A DNA stretch of 64,000 nucleotides from Lawsonibacter asaccharolyticus. Lineage in GTDB: Bacteria > Bacillota > Clostridia > Oscillospirales > Oscillospiraceae. The position numbers and the translations under genes are program-made. Position 1 is the stretch's first letter. Every line of letters begins with the position of its first letter. The notes under the pieces are model-generated. The model was not told where the DNA came from and made no database searches. It was given only the letters and a program-made list of their open reading frames with translations. The stretch is from NCBI GenBank assembly GCA_003112755.1, contig BFBT01000002.1, positions 310,001-374,000 of the forward strand, read 5' to 3'. This document shows positions 15,720 to 23,746 of this stretch, one piece after another.

Positions 15720-17252
15720 TCAGGTTTCTTCGCCCTCATCCAGCTCCTGGAAGATAGCTTCGTCCTTCTTGGGCAACTTCTTGGGCTCCTTAGGGTTTTT
15801 GTCGGAGGAGGCATCCACCACGATGGTTGGCCCATCCCCGGCCGCCAGCTTGCCGCCCAGCATACCGGCGATCAGGGCCTTGAGGTCGATGCCCATACCC
15901 TGGGCCACGCCTTCGGTCACCTGGGTGGTGCCGGTGATGATGTCCTGGATCAGCTTGGCGCTGTTGCCCTCGCCGTACATGGTGATCTTGTCCACCTTGG
16001 ACAGAGGCTCAGCCACATTCCGGGCGATGTCAGGCAGGGCCTGCATGATCATCTCGATGACAGCGGCCTCGCCGTACTTTTTCATGGCCTCAGCCTTCTT
16101 GTCGATACCTTCGGCTTCAGCCAGAGCCTTGGCCTGGATAGCCTCAGCCTCGGCCTTACCGACAGCGGCAATACCAGCGGCCTCCTGCTCCTTGGCGTAC
16201 TTGGCGGCTTCTGCCTGGGCCTTGACGGCCTCAGCTTCCTTCTGCTGCTCGAACAGCGTGGCCTCGGCATCCCTCTGACGGACGAACAGCTCAGCCTCAG
16301 CTTCCTTCTCCTGACGGTACTTCTCTGCGTCTGCCTTGGCGCGGATGTCAGCGTCCAGGGTCTGCTTGGCGACCTCGACCTCCTTCTGCTTCAGCTCAGC
16401 CTCACGCTCAGTCTTGGCGATCTGGGCGTTAACAGTAGCCGTCTCAATGGAGCGCTGCTGCTCCTGTTCCTCGATTTTGTATGCAGCGTCAGCTTGGGCC
16501 CGCTTCATATCGGCTGCGACCTTCAGCTCTGCCTTCTTGACTTCCAGCTCCGTATTCTTCTGGGCAATCTCAGTCTCGGCCTGGACACGAGCGTCGTTGG
16601 CTTCCCGGTCTGCCTGCGCCTGGGCGATGGCCACATCGCGGTCAGCTTGGGCCTTGGCGATGGAGGCGTCCTTCTTGATCTTGGCCGTATTGTCGGCGCC
16701 CAGATCCTTGATGAGGCCATTCTCATCAGTGACATTCTGGATGTTGCAGGAGACGATCTCAATGCCCAGCTTGGCCAGATCCTTGGACGCCTTATTCATG
16801 ACCTCATCGGAGAAGGAGTCACGGTCCGTGTTGATGTCCTTGAGGGACAGGGTTCCCACGATCTCACGCATGTTGCCCTGAAGGGAATCCATGAGATCCA
16901 TGGAAATCTGGTCAGCAGACTTATTGAGAAAGTTCTTTGCGGCCAGAGCAATGCCCTCAGGGGTGGGCATGATACGGATCTTGGCCACTGCGTCCACGCT
17001 CACATTGATAAAATCGTTGGTCGGCACAGGGCGGTCAGTCTTGATGTCTACGCTCATCTGACCCAGGTACAGCCGGTCCATGCGCTCCAAGAAGGGGATG
17101 CGGAATCCGGCTCGGCCGATGAGCACGCGGGGCTGCTTCTTCACGCCGGAGATAAGAAAGGCATGGTCGGGCGGCGCCTTTACATAGCTGAGGAGGAAGA
17201 GCACGATGACGAGGATGGCGGCTGCGATACCGCCGATGAGGGGGATTGGCAT
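15720..17252 (-). CDS. Flotillin-like membrane scaffold protein
   Basis: 510 residues. An N-terminal hydrophobic anchor (about 4-24) leads to a PHB/SPFH domain (about 30-190, with GVKKQPRVLIGRAGFRIPF), then an exceptionally long Ala/Glu/Lys coiled coil (about 195-400) typical of FloT/YuaG, and a glycine-rich C-terminal region with an acidic tail. Flotillins oligomerise at the membrane in lipid-raft-like patches and influence secretion and membrane fluidity. The gene is monocistronic with a 180-base leader from the promoter at 17432 and a strong terminator. Its presence on a mobile replicon is unusual; it could reshape the host membrane or anchor a transfer apparatus, which is speculative. Confidence 0.88.
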   Translation of the reverse strand: MPIPLIGGIAAAILVIVLFLLSYVKAPPDHAFLISGVKKQPRVLIGRAGFRIPFLERMDRLYLGQMSVDIKTDRPVPTNDFINVSVDAVAKIRIMPTPEGIALAAKNFLNKSADQISMDLMDSLQGNMREIVGTLSLKDINTDRDSFSDEVMNKASKDLAKLGIEIVSCNIQNVTDENGLIKDLGADNTAKIKKDASIAKAQADRDVAIAQAQADREANDARVQAETEIAQKNTELEVKKAELKVAADMKRAQADAAYKIEEQEQQRSIETATVNAQIAKTEREAELKQKEVEVAKQTLDADIRAKADAEKYRQEKEAEAELFVRQRDAEATLFEQQKEAEAVKAQAEAAKYAKEQEAAGIAAVGKAEAEAIQAKALAEAEGIDKKAEAMKKYGEAAVIEMIMQALPDIARNVAEPLSKVDKITMYGEGNSAKLIQDIITGTTQVTEGVAQGMGIDLKALIAGMLGGKLAAGDGPTIVVDASSDKNPKEPKKLPKKDEAIFQELDEGEET

Positions 17253-17431
17253 TGAACAACACTCCTTTTTTTGTTTTCCAACCGCCCTTGCGGAAGATCT
17301 TGTAACTGTGCAAGATTTGATAATTTCCCATGTTCAGAATATACCGGATATGCCAGTATCGCGCTGATGACACTGGGCATTCCTAACATGTGGCTTTACA
17401 TTCTTCTTCCGGACGGTGGGATTCTATTTAT

Positions 17432-17461
17432 ATTATATGCACTCCGTACTTTTTATATTTT
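17432..17461 (-). promoter_or_regulatory. Promoter of the flotillin gene
   Basis: Minus strand: AAAATAT, 13 bases, TGCATATAAT. It leaves a leader of about 180 bases (17253-17431) with no obvious ORF. Confidence 0.75.
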
Positions 17462-17469
17462 TGACAAAA

Positions 17470-17502
17470 TAGCTGGAGCTCCCGCAATTGGGAACTCCAG
17501 CT
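17470..17502 (-). terminator. Intrinsic terminator
   Basis: AGCTGGAGTTCCC pairs with GGGAGCTCCAGCT around AATTGC, followed by ATTTTG on the minus strand. Confidence 0.8.
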
Positions 17503-17509
17503 TTGGCAA

Positions 17510-17989
17510 TTAGTCCTGTTTTTTCCGCAGACAAAAATCCTTCACGAAGGTCATTGCCACTACCAATCCGGCACAGGCGACAAACACATCCCTCACGATG
17601 ATCATGCCGGTGGACAGGCTGTCGTACCAATATAGGCCCTGCAGTCGGGCGATCAGGTAGGTAACCGGGAGGATCACTGCTATGAGATAGGCAATGACAG
17701 CCAGACCCTTCCCCGCCTCCTTAGCACCCATTCCAAGCCCAATCAGGTCGGACAAGAGGTCAACTACACAGATAGCAAAGGCCATGCCGGCCGATACCAC
17801 CAGAATCCTGGGTGTACCAACGGCGTACTCTGGGAACGACAGCACAGTAGCAGCCATGCAGAGCAGATAGCCCAGATACAAGAAGATCAGGTACACCTTG
17901 TCTGCCGTTCGCAGAGGGGTGCCCTCATAGGGCTTACTGGTGATGCCCTTCTTTGCCGCGAAGAGAACTAAGATTCCGAAAATTTCCAT
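17510..17989 (-). CDS. Small integral membrane protein, 159 residues
   Basis: Four hydrophobic segments (about residues 35-52, 62-82, 93-112, 130-150) separated by short charged loops, a short N-terminal hydrophobic stretch and a basic C-terminus (FVKDFCLRKKQD, positive-inside). AGGAGG precedes ATG 17989 with a slightly long spacer. It is monocistronic, transcribed toward flotillin but ended by its own terminator. No family recognised; a partner of the neighbouring flotillin is possible but unsupported beyond proximity. Confidence 0.75.
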   Translation of the reverse strand: MEIFGILVLFAAKKGITSKPYEGTPLRTADKVYLIFLYLGYLLCMAATVLSFPEYAVGTPRILVVSAGMAFAICVVDLLSDLIGLGMGAKEAGKGLAVIAYLIAVILPVTYLIARLQGLYWYDSLSTGMIIVRDVFVACAGLVVAMTFVKDFCLRKKQD

Positions 17990-18041
17990 AATTTTTGCCT
18001 CCTATTTTTGATTTTAGATCCGGAATTGGTTGCTAAAATCT

Positions 18042-18071
18042 ATAATATGCAAGCCTGCACACTTTCATTTT
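18042..18071 (-). promoter_or_regulatory. Replicon-type promoter
   Basis: Minus strand: AAAATGA, 13 bases, TGCATATTAT. Confidence 0.65.
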
Positions 18072-18074
18072 AGG

Positions 18075-18112
18075 CAAAAAAGAACCGGAGCCCCATAAAG
18101 AGGCTCCGGTTT
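18075..18112 (-). terminator. Intrinsic terminator of the methyltransferase operon
   Basis: AACCGGAGCC pairs with GGCTCCGGTT, followed by CTTTTTT on the minus strand. Confidence 0.85.
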
Positions 18113-18117
18113 GGATA

Positions 18118-19224
18118 TCAGGCAGGTTGTGCAAGGCAAATATCCTCGCCATCTCGCCGGAACATCCGCGGATGGAGCTGTAGCTCCTGCCGCAACTTTT
18201 CCGCTAGGTGGTTATTGGACTGAGCTTTGGGGTGCTTCTCCATTTCTCCTTCCAGCGCGGAAACGGTCATTCGCCCGCCGTTGGCTTCCAGGATCATGGA
18301 TAGAACAGCCGCCCAAGTCATCTTTTCACTGGTCCGGACATCCCGCTGCATGAACTTGACATGTTGCACGGGGATGATGTACGGGTCCTTCTTCTTCAGA
18401 ATGACCAGATACTCATGCTCCAGGGGGATGAATTTGCCGCCGTACTGGATGGTATCGGTCAGACAGTTATGCTGTTGCTTGATGATCACCTGCTCCAGCT
18501 CGCCGAACAGGTCCATATTCTTGAACATGGAGTAATACTGGCCCCGGTAGCGGGAGTCACCCATCAGGATAGCCAGCCGGCCGCCCTTGCGGAGCAGCTT
18601 GTACAGGTTGGCATTGCAGGTATCGAACCATTGCTTGAACGCCGCCTGGTCGCCGATCCGGCTGCCGTCATGGGGGTTGATCTCATCGCCCCACATGCCC
18701 TTGCCGTCGGCGCCCTTGCCGGAGTACACCGGCATCGAGGAGCCGGGGAATACAAAATAGGGCGGGTGGAAGAAGATGAAATCCAGCAGCGGAAAGTCCA
18801 GGTCGGGTCCGCTGATGTCCACTCCCCCATACTTGGGATTCAGGTCAGAAAAGACCGTGTTGGCGCTGGTATAACCCAAGTCCTGCGCCACCTCAATGGA
18901 GGTGCCGGAGCCTACAGCCAGATCCCCGAAAGTATCAGGCTTGTAGTGCTGGAGCAGGTCCCGGATCAGCAGGCCGGAGCAGTTTCCCCGCCAGGAGTTA
19001 CTGCCATACTTGCCGCGGGCAAAGTAGGAAGCGATGGAGGTCAGCCCCTTGAGAGGCTGCATCCGGAAGCTGAGCTGATTCAGATCCCCGACCAGCTTGC
19101 GCCCGTCCTCGTACTCCAGCAGGACCTCCCGGCCTTTACGGCCCCGGTCTTTGACCTCGATATTTACAACCTTCCCCTCGCAGAGATAGGGCCTCAGCTT
19201 GGTCAGATCAGTCGCATTTAACAT
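18118..19224 (-). CDS. SAM-dependent DNA methyltransferase
   Basis: 368 residues from ATG 19224, set by AAGGGGGAA; an in-frame codon 18 residues earlier lacks a site. Motif I reads FGDLAVGSGTSIEVAQDLG and motif IV is FFHPPYF, an HPPY variant of the D/N/S-PPY box of amino-methylating DNA methyltransferases. Order is motif I then IV. The last 60 residues look like a winged helix (VLSMILEANGGRMTVSALEGE). No restriction gene is adjacent, so it may be an orphan enzyme masking the replicon from host restriction or marking its own DNA. It is the last gene of a three-gene operon, overlapping the preceding ORF by 17 bases. Confidence 0.82.
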   Translation of the reverse strand: MLNATDLTKLRPYLCEGKVVNIEVKDRGRKGREVLLEYEDGRKLVGDLNQLSFRMQPLKGLTSIASYFARGKYGSNSWRGNCSGLLIRDLLQHYKPDTFGDLAVGSGTSIEVAQDLGYTSANTVFSDLNPKYGGVDISGPDLDFPLLDFIFFHPPYFVFPGSSMPVYSGKGADGKGMWGDEINPHDGSRIGDQAAFKQWFDTCNANLYKLLRKGGRLAILMGDSRYRGQYYSMFKNMDLFGELEQVIIKQQHNCLTDTIQYGGKFIPLEHEYLVILKKKDPYIIPVQHVKFMQRDVRTSEKMTWAAVLSMILEANGGRMTVSALEGEMEKHPKAQSNNHLAEKLRQELQLHPRMFRRDGEDICLAQPA

Positions 19225-19831
19225 TGTTCTGTTCCCCCTTCTGATTTTTGGTCTCCACAACAGGTTCGTCCGGCTCATCCTCGGCCGGAGGCTTATTGTC
19301 GCCCCAGCGGGACCGGTCGAAGCCCTTGATTTTTACCCACCCGGAACTGTCCAGGAACCAGGCAGTGCGCTTGTGGCCCTGTCTGAGGACGATCACATCG
19401 CCCAGCATCACATTCTGCTGATACCGGGCATACTGAGCTGCCGTCTCAACCTTTGCGTTGGGACGGAGCGGGCCGCCCCAGGTGGGGTGGTACATTCGGT
19501 CATCCACAGCCAACCCCCACTTCTTGAGGGTCGATAGAGACACCTTGTACTGGTCGGATGCCGGAGTGTAGATGATGTAGCAGTCTCCGTAGTAGCGATC
19601 ATTCAGCCACCGGTAAAAGGCCGGATAGAAGGACGCTGGGCGCTCATCCCTCTGTTTTAGCCGTTCATGGAAGGCCGACTGGTGGATATCGATCCACCGC
19701 ATGTAGTCAACCGTGCTCCAGTAGTGTCCGGCATGCAGGTCCATCAGCTTGAAGTAACTGCGGATACCAGGGATGTAGCCGCCATCATGGTTGTCAAGTC
19801 GGGCGGCCGTGATGAGAGAGAGTGCTTTCAT
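19208..19831 (-). CDS. Unknown protein, 207 residues
   Basis: Middle gene of the methyltransferase operon. ATG 19831 after GGGAG is preferred; a GTG nine bases earlier is possible. It is rich in aromatic residues and Arg (HYWSTVDYMRWIDIHQ; FYPAFYRWLNDRYYGDCYIIY), with a charged, probably disordered tail from about residue 175. The central part (VMLGDVIVLRQGHKRTAWFLDSSGWVKIKGF) resembles a small barrel of a nucleic-acid-associated protein, but no family is recognised. Its close coupling to the methyltransferase suggests a shared role. Confidence 0.7.
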   Translation of the reverse strand: MKALSLITAARLDNHDGGYIPGIRSYFKLMDLHAGHYWSTVDYMRWIDIHQSAFHERLKQRDERPASFYPAFYRWLNDRYYGDCYIIYTPASDQYKVSLSTLKKWGLAVDDRMYHPTWGGPLRPNAKVETAAQYARYQQNVMLGDVIVLRQGHKRTAWFLDSSGWVKIKGFDRSRWGDNKPPAEDEPDEPVVETKNQKGEQNNVKCD

Positions 19832-19836
19832 AATAT

Positions 19837-20286
19837 TCACTCTCCCTTCCCATAATCGCCGATCTTAATCTGTCCCACGCAAACGGCAGATGCTTCCAGC
19901 GGCTCCTCATCGGGCGGCGTGTACTCATCCAAAACCTGCTGCATAGCCGCAAAGGCCGTCTGAGCGATCTTGTTTGCCAGCTGCTGGTCAGGAAGGTTCA
20001 TGACCTCGGCACCCTCATTCTCCACCAGGGAGTCCAGGGCAAATACAGCCTCGTCCAGTGTAAGAGGGGCTGTCTGCAGGTGCAGAACAGATAGCGTCCG
20101 GACCACCAGGGCCTCAGGGTTGTTGCAGCGGGCATTCTTGACCCGGATGGCCATGGCCAGCTGGGCCCGATCCTGGGCAGAGGGAACCAGCCTCTCAAGG
20201 ATTGACAGCTTTCGCTTCAGATTTTCCGCCGCCTCATGATAAGGGGTGAAAGTCCCGGGCTTATTTTTCTCAATGTATTTCTCCAT
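19837..20286 (-). CDS. Unknown helical protein, 149 residues
   Basis: First gene of the operon, AGGAGG before ATG 20286. Entirely helical by composition: a basic, Lys-rich N-terminal third (NLKRKLSILERLVPSAQDRAQLAMAIRVKNARC), then acidic helices. No signal, membrane segment or motif is visible. The next gene starts 6 bases after its stop. Transcribed from the promoter at 20339. Confidence 0.72.
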   Translation of the reverse strand: MEKYIEKNKPGTFTPYHEAAENLKRKLSILERLVPSAQDRAQLAMAIRVKNARCNNPEALVVRTLSVLHLQTAPLTLDEAVFALDSLVENEGAEVMNLPDQQLANKIAQTAFAAMQQVLDEYTPPDEEPLEASAVCVGQIKIGDYGKGE

Positions 20287-20338
20287 AAAAAGTTACCTCC
20301 TAATATGTGTATGCCTCCAATGATTGGGGTCTACACCA

Positions 20339-20368
20339 ATCCTATGCAAATCGGGGCCACTTCATTCC
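20339..20368 (-). promoter_or_regulatory. Promoter of the methyltransferase operon
   Basis: Minus strand: GGAATGA, 13 bases, TGCATAGGAT, about 50 bases before ATG 20286. Confidence 0.6.
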
Positions 20369-20428
20369 AGAGCAGGCTTCCCATGCGGGTGTGGCCTGCG
20401 AAAGGAGATTTGCCTGCCAGAGAAAGGG

Positions 20429-20736
20429 CTTCTTTTTTAACAAAGAAATCATGTGGGGTGATTTTTGTTTACTGAGGAGGCTGAGATGCGTCGCACATGG
20501 CCCGTGAAAACGGCACTATTGCAACAGTTGTAAAGAAATAACACCTGTCACCATCCGCGGTATGCGACAATGGATTTTGCCGTGGCTGCATACAACTGTT
20601 TAGGTGGCTAAACCCAGGCTAAGGCCGACAAGTATTTTAACTTTCATGTATCCGGTATCTCACGGACCACAGGCGAAGAATCAGGGCCAGGGTGCAGGGA
20701 GGAGATCCTTCACTGCTTTTCTTCGGTAGAAAAAAT
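20429..20736 (+). repeat. Boundary palindrome family, copy 6 (complete, enlarged)
   Basis: Left end TCTTTTTTAACAAAGAAAT, right end TTCTTCGGTAGAAAAAAT. GGCCCGTGAA at 20499-20508 faces CTCACGGACC at 20659-20668. The centre is about 150 bases, longer than in other copies, and includes TTGCAACAGTTGTA and CATACAACTGTTTAGG. It lies between two divergent promoters. Confidence 0.75.
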
Positions 20737-20792
20737 TCGGCGGTCCTTTTAGCGTTTGAAAGGAGACTTAAAAAGCCTTGATTTCCATACCC

Positions 20793-20822
20793 AAAATATA
20801 AAACAGTCGTTTTGCATAAAAT
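20793..20822 (+). promoter_or_regulatory. Replicon-type promoter upstream of the kptA remnant and sigma factor
   Basis: AAAATAT, 13 bases, TGCATAAAAT. With kptA broken, this probably drives the sigma factor gene at 21405 through a long leader. Confidence 0.65.
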
Positions 20823-20897
20823 ATGCATAGAGAACAAGGCCACGAGAAAGGAGGGCTGGGCGGACTCCCCAGGGAGGCAGTACGCCCGCGCAAGGTC

Positions 20898-21291
20898 ATG
20901 GAGAAGGATATTGATTATGTTAGGCTTGGCAAATTTCTTGGCTATGCGGGCCGGATGTGGCAGGAGTGACTTTTGATGACCACGGCTGGGCGGATGTAGA
21001 TGCCCCTCTTGCTGGAACCCGCAAAAGGTATCCAATTACCAGGGGGGTGTCCTGGAGGAGATCGTCCATACCGACGCAAAGCAGCGGTACGCCTTCAGTC
21101 CGGACAGAAAGAAGATCCGTGCCAACCAGGGACACTCGTTCCCGGTGTAGATAGACTTTAGAGAGGCTGAGCCGCTGGAGGTACTGGATCATGGCACAGC
21201 TAAAAAGTCGATGGGAGCGATTGCTGAGCGTGGACTACTGCCTATGAGTCGCCAGCATGTCCACCTCTCTTTTAACATCAAAAATATGTTC
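20898..21291 (+). pseudogene. kptA: Broken RNA 2'-phosphotransferase (KptA/Tpt1)
   Basis: Joined across frames the translation reads RLGKFLGYA..., [18 protein letters not shown], then [32 protein letters not shown], ...HGTAKKSMGAIAERGLLPM and SRQHVHLSF. These are the consecutive blocks of KptA, including the ANQGHS and HGT signatures. The gene has a frameshift or deletion near 20945, another near 21040, a stop at 21148-21150, and stops soon after the SRxHVHLS block, losing the C-terminal third. KptA transfers a 2'-phosphate from RNA to NAD; phages carry it with RNA repair genes. It is clearly non-functional here. Confidence 0.85.
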
Positions 21292-21404
21292 TGACTTTCC
21301 AAAAAAAAGCCTTTGGATGATAAAAGCCATGCCGGTTAAGTACCTGCAAACGATGCTCCTCTGGTAAAGAGGGTTCATGTGATATAAGGAGGCATTAGAA
21401 AATT

Positions 21405-22583
21405 ATGTTTGATTTTAATATGATTCTCACTGCTCTGATTGAATTGGGACGCAAGACAGGGCAGCTAACTGATACTGAGGTCCTGCAGTCTCTGGATTGC
21501 CTGGAGGCTGCAGACTTGACCAAAGCCCAGGCGGCCTTGGCTGCGGCCGGTATTAAGATCGTCCCCGGTGAGCCCGAGTTCATCGATGATGTCATCTCTG
21601 GCACAGGCGACCCTGAGGAGGATTGGGGCGGCGGCGCCCTGGATTCCTTCTCCATGTACATGCGTGAGATTGGTCAGTACCCGCTGCTCAGTGAGGAAGA
21701 AGAGCGCGAGCTCTGCATTCAGCTCCGGGATGGCCGGGCTGCCGCAAAGCGGCTGAAGAACGAGGCTGCAACCCTGTCTGAGGTCGAGAAGGTAGAGCTG
21801 AAGGCCCTGTCCAAGGCCGCTGATAAGGCCAAGGATAAGCTGGTTGAGCACAACCTGCGGCTGGTGGTCTCCTTTGCCAAGCAGTATGAGAATTCCTTTC
21901 ATGATCTGCAGCTGCTGGACCTTATTCAGTCTGGTAACATGGGTCTGATGAAGGGTATTGAGTACTATGATATGGATCGGGGCTTCCGCCTGAGCACCTA
22001 TGTGACCTGGTGGATCCGGCAGGCCATCACCCGCGATATCGCCAATCTGGGCCACGCCATTCGCGTTCCTGTCCACATGTCCGAGCGGCTGCGCAAGATT
22101 ATGGCTGTGGAGAAACGGCTGGAGCAGGAGCAGAACTGTTCTGTTACCGATGAGCAGTTGGCTGAGGAACTTGGTATCTCTGTGGAGGAGCTGTCCCGGA
22201 CACGCCTGAGCCGGCAGACAGTCGTCTCTACGGACACTCCCATCTCGGAGGAGACTGACGGTATGGTCTTGGGTGATCTGCTGACCGAAGATGGTCCTGG
22301 CCCCGAGGAGCAGTTTGAGAAGACTGACCTACGCAATGCCGTCCATGAGGTTATGGGGAAAGTCCTGTCTCCCAAGGAGCAGCTTGTCCTCAACCACCGG
22401 CTGGGCATGAATGGTGAGTCCGCAAAGACGCTGGCCGAGGTTGGCGACCTGATGGGGATCACCCGTGAGCGAGTGCGCCAGATCGAGTCCAAGGCTCTGC
22501 GGAAAATGAAATGCACCAGCTTGCGCAAGCGGTATATGGACTATGTCCAGGACGGCCATGAAGAGCAAACTTTTCGGTTCTGA
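21405..22583 (+). CDS. RpoD-like sigma-70 factor (group 1/2 layout)
   Basis: 392 residues, AAGGAGG before ATG 21405. The N-terminal 75 residues are divergent. Region 1.2 reads DSFSMYMREIGQYPLLSEEEE; region 2 reads LLDLIQSGNMGLMKGIEYYD and STYVTWWIRQAITRDIANLG, followed by IRVPVHM; region 4.2 reads VGDLMGITRERVRQIESKAL. All DNA- and core-binding regions are present, so it should direct RNA polymerase to promoters. Region 4.2 retains the ERVRQIE helix of housekeeping factors, while region 2.3-2.4 and the spacing of region 3 differ. It is a candidate reader of the replicon-type promoters. The window encodes two further sigma-like proteins. Confidence 0.92.
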   Translation: MFDFNMILTALIELGRKTGQLTDTEVLQSLDCLEAADLTKAQAALAAAGIKIVPGEPEFIDDVISGTGDPEEDWGGGALDSFSMYMREIGQYPLLSEEEERELCIQLRDGRAAAKRLKNEAATLSEVEKVELKALSKAADKAKDKLVEHNLRLVVSFAKQYENSFHDLQLLDLIQSGNMGLMKGIEYYDMDRGFRLSTYVTWWIRQAITRDIANLGHAIRVPVHMSERLRKIMAVEKRLEQEQNCSVTDEQLAEELGISVEELSRTRLSRQTVVSTDTPISEETDGMVLGDLLTEDGPGPEEQFEKTDLRNAVHEVMGKVLSPKEQLVLNHRLGMNGESAKTLAEVGDLMGITRERVRQIESKALRKMKCTSLRKRYMDYVQDGHEEQTFRF

Positions 22584-22597
22584 TTGGGATATGGCGA

Positions 22598-22630
22598 AGG
22601 CATCCGGTGATATGCCGGACGCCTTTTCTT
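22598..22630 (+). terminator. Intrinsic terminator of the sigma factor gene
   Basis: GGCATCCGG and CCGGACGCC pair with one mismatch, followed by TTTTCTT. Confidence 0.75.
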
Positions 22631-22640
22631 CGTACTGTGG

Positions 22641-22670
22641 AAAATATAAAATTTATGAAATGCATATAAT
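22641..22670 (+). promoter_or_regulatory. Promoter of the divergent DHFR-like gene
   Basis: AAAATAT, 13 bases, TGCATATAAT; only 18 bases separate it from the start codon. Confidence 0.75.
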
Positions 22671-22688
22671 GAAGTGAGGTGATTGACA

Positions 22689-23258
22689 ATGCACAAGTTT
22701 GAACCGCTCACGGCGGTAGTATTAGTGGACAACAATATGGGGATTGGCAGTGGTTCTGATATTCTGTTCCATTGCCGCCCGTTTAGAGAACAGCAGATGC
22801 GGATATTAGCAAACTACCCGGTCATTATGGGACGGACTGCTTATGAGTCGTTCCCTTGGGAGAAAGTCCCGGCAATGTGGTGTAGCCGTATCCTACTACT
22901 GTCCAGTACGGCCAAGCCGGATGGACGGGCTGAGATTTTCCGCTCTGTCTCTGAACTGATCGATGCCTGCCCCCGACGAACCATGGTATTCGGCGGCGAG
23001 TGTACTTTCAAGGCCCTTCTCCCCTACTGCAGCACCATCATGGCTTGTCAGGCCGATATTGAACTGCCCGCTGACCGGAGATTTCCGGTTGCTCTGGGCA
23101 AGAACAAATGTTGGAAGGTCTGCGAGCGGTCCAAGGTTCTGCAGGGGCCCCATAAGTTGGATGTCCCCTGCCAGTTCGTGACCTATGCCCGGGACATTAG
23201 GGTCGAACCGGTACGCTGGCCGGATGGCCGGGCAAATCAGCTGCCCACCTGCGGATAA
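22689..23258 (+). CDS. Divergent dihydrofolate reductase-like protein
   Basis: 189 residues. ATG 22689 follows GAGGTGAT; a TTG six bases earlier is less likely. DHFR blocks are visible: AVVLVDNNMGIGSGSDILFH, NYPVIMGRTAYESFP, TMVFGGECTFKALLPYC and a C-terminal CQFVTYARD. The first helix, which in DHFR carries the catalytic acid (PxD), reads CRPFREQQMR, so the acid seems to be lost. It may be an inactive paralog or a related RibD-type reductase. A canonical DHFR is encoded at 52848-53351. Monocistronic. Confidence 0.78.
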   Translation: MHKFEPLTAVVLVDNNMGIGSGSDILFHCRPFREQQMRILANYPVIMGRTAYESFPWEKVPAMWCSRILLLSSTAKPDGRAEIFRSVSELIDACPRRTMVFGGECTFKALLPYCSTIMACQADIELPADRRFPVALGKNKCWKVCERSKVLQGPHKLDVPCQFVTYARDIRVEPVRWPDGRANQLPTCG

Positions 23259-23286
23259 AAAAAGAGACGCCTTATGGCGTCTCTTA
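23257..23286 (-). terminator. Intrinsic terminator of the lipoprotein operon
   Basis: AGAGACGCC, loop ATAA, GGCGTCTCT, followed by seven T on the minus strand. Confidence 0.85.
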
Positions 23287-23296
23287 GGGGTGCGAT

Positions 23297-23731
23297 TTAA
23301 TTTTCGGGGAGGACAGCAATCTGCGCCTCGTAGTCGGCCAGCATGGCGGCCAGGGTCTCCGGGTCCGTCTCCCAGTAGCTGTCATCCATCAGCTTCTCCA
23401 AATCCAAAGGAAGGTCTGTGGGCCGTGCGCCCGTCAGGACGCCATCTTCGAAGCGGAGCTGTGTCTCGGTACCTTCATAGTCGAAACGCGGAAATACGCG
23501 CTCCTGGACGGTCTTATCGCCGTTTTTCTTTGTGATAGTGCTGGCGACCGGATAACCAGTTTCGCTGTCCACCTTAATGATGGAGACTTCCCCATCCGCC
23601 ATTTCCGGTACATCAACCGCGATCAGATCCACATAGGGCCCGTCATAGGACAGCATAGTGTCATCAGGTTGGGACTGGCAGCCACACAGGAACATAGCAA
23701 GAGCAAGAGCAAGGACAAAAATCTTTTTCAT
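23297..23731 (-). CDS. Small secreted lipoprotein, 144 residues
   Basis: ATG 23731 follows GGAGGTG; a GTG three codons earlier is unlikely. The N-terminus is a lipoprotein signal, MKKIFVLALALAMFLCGC, with lipobox LCGC and a predicted diacylglyceryl-cysteine. The mature part is acidic and strand-rich (VDLIAVDVPEMADGEVSIIKVD; YPVASTITKKNGDKTVQERVF). It would sit on the outer face of the membrane. It is the third gene of the operon headed by the tandem MazF protein. Function unknown. Confidence 0.8.
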   Translation of the reverse strand: MKKIFVLALALAMFLCGCQSQPDDTMLSYDGPYVDLIAVDVPEMADGEVSIIKVDSETGYPVASTITKKNGDKTVQERVFPRFDYEGTETQLRFEDGVLTGARPTDLPLDLEKLMDDSYWETDPETLAAMLADYEAQIAVLPEN

Positions 23732-23746
23732 GTCTAACACCTCCTC

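Noticed and set aside
15648..17255. 535-residue plus-strand ORF opposite flotillin
   Set aside because: Leu/Gly repeats are the antisense reading of the Ala/Glu/Lys coiled coil; no ribosome site.
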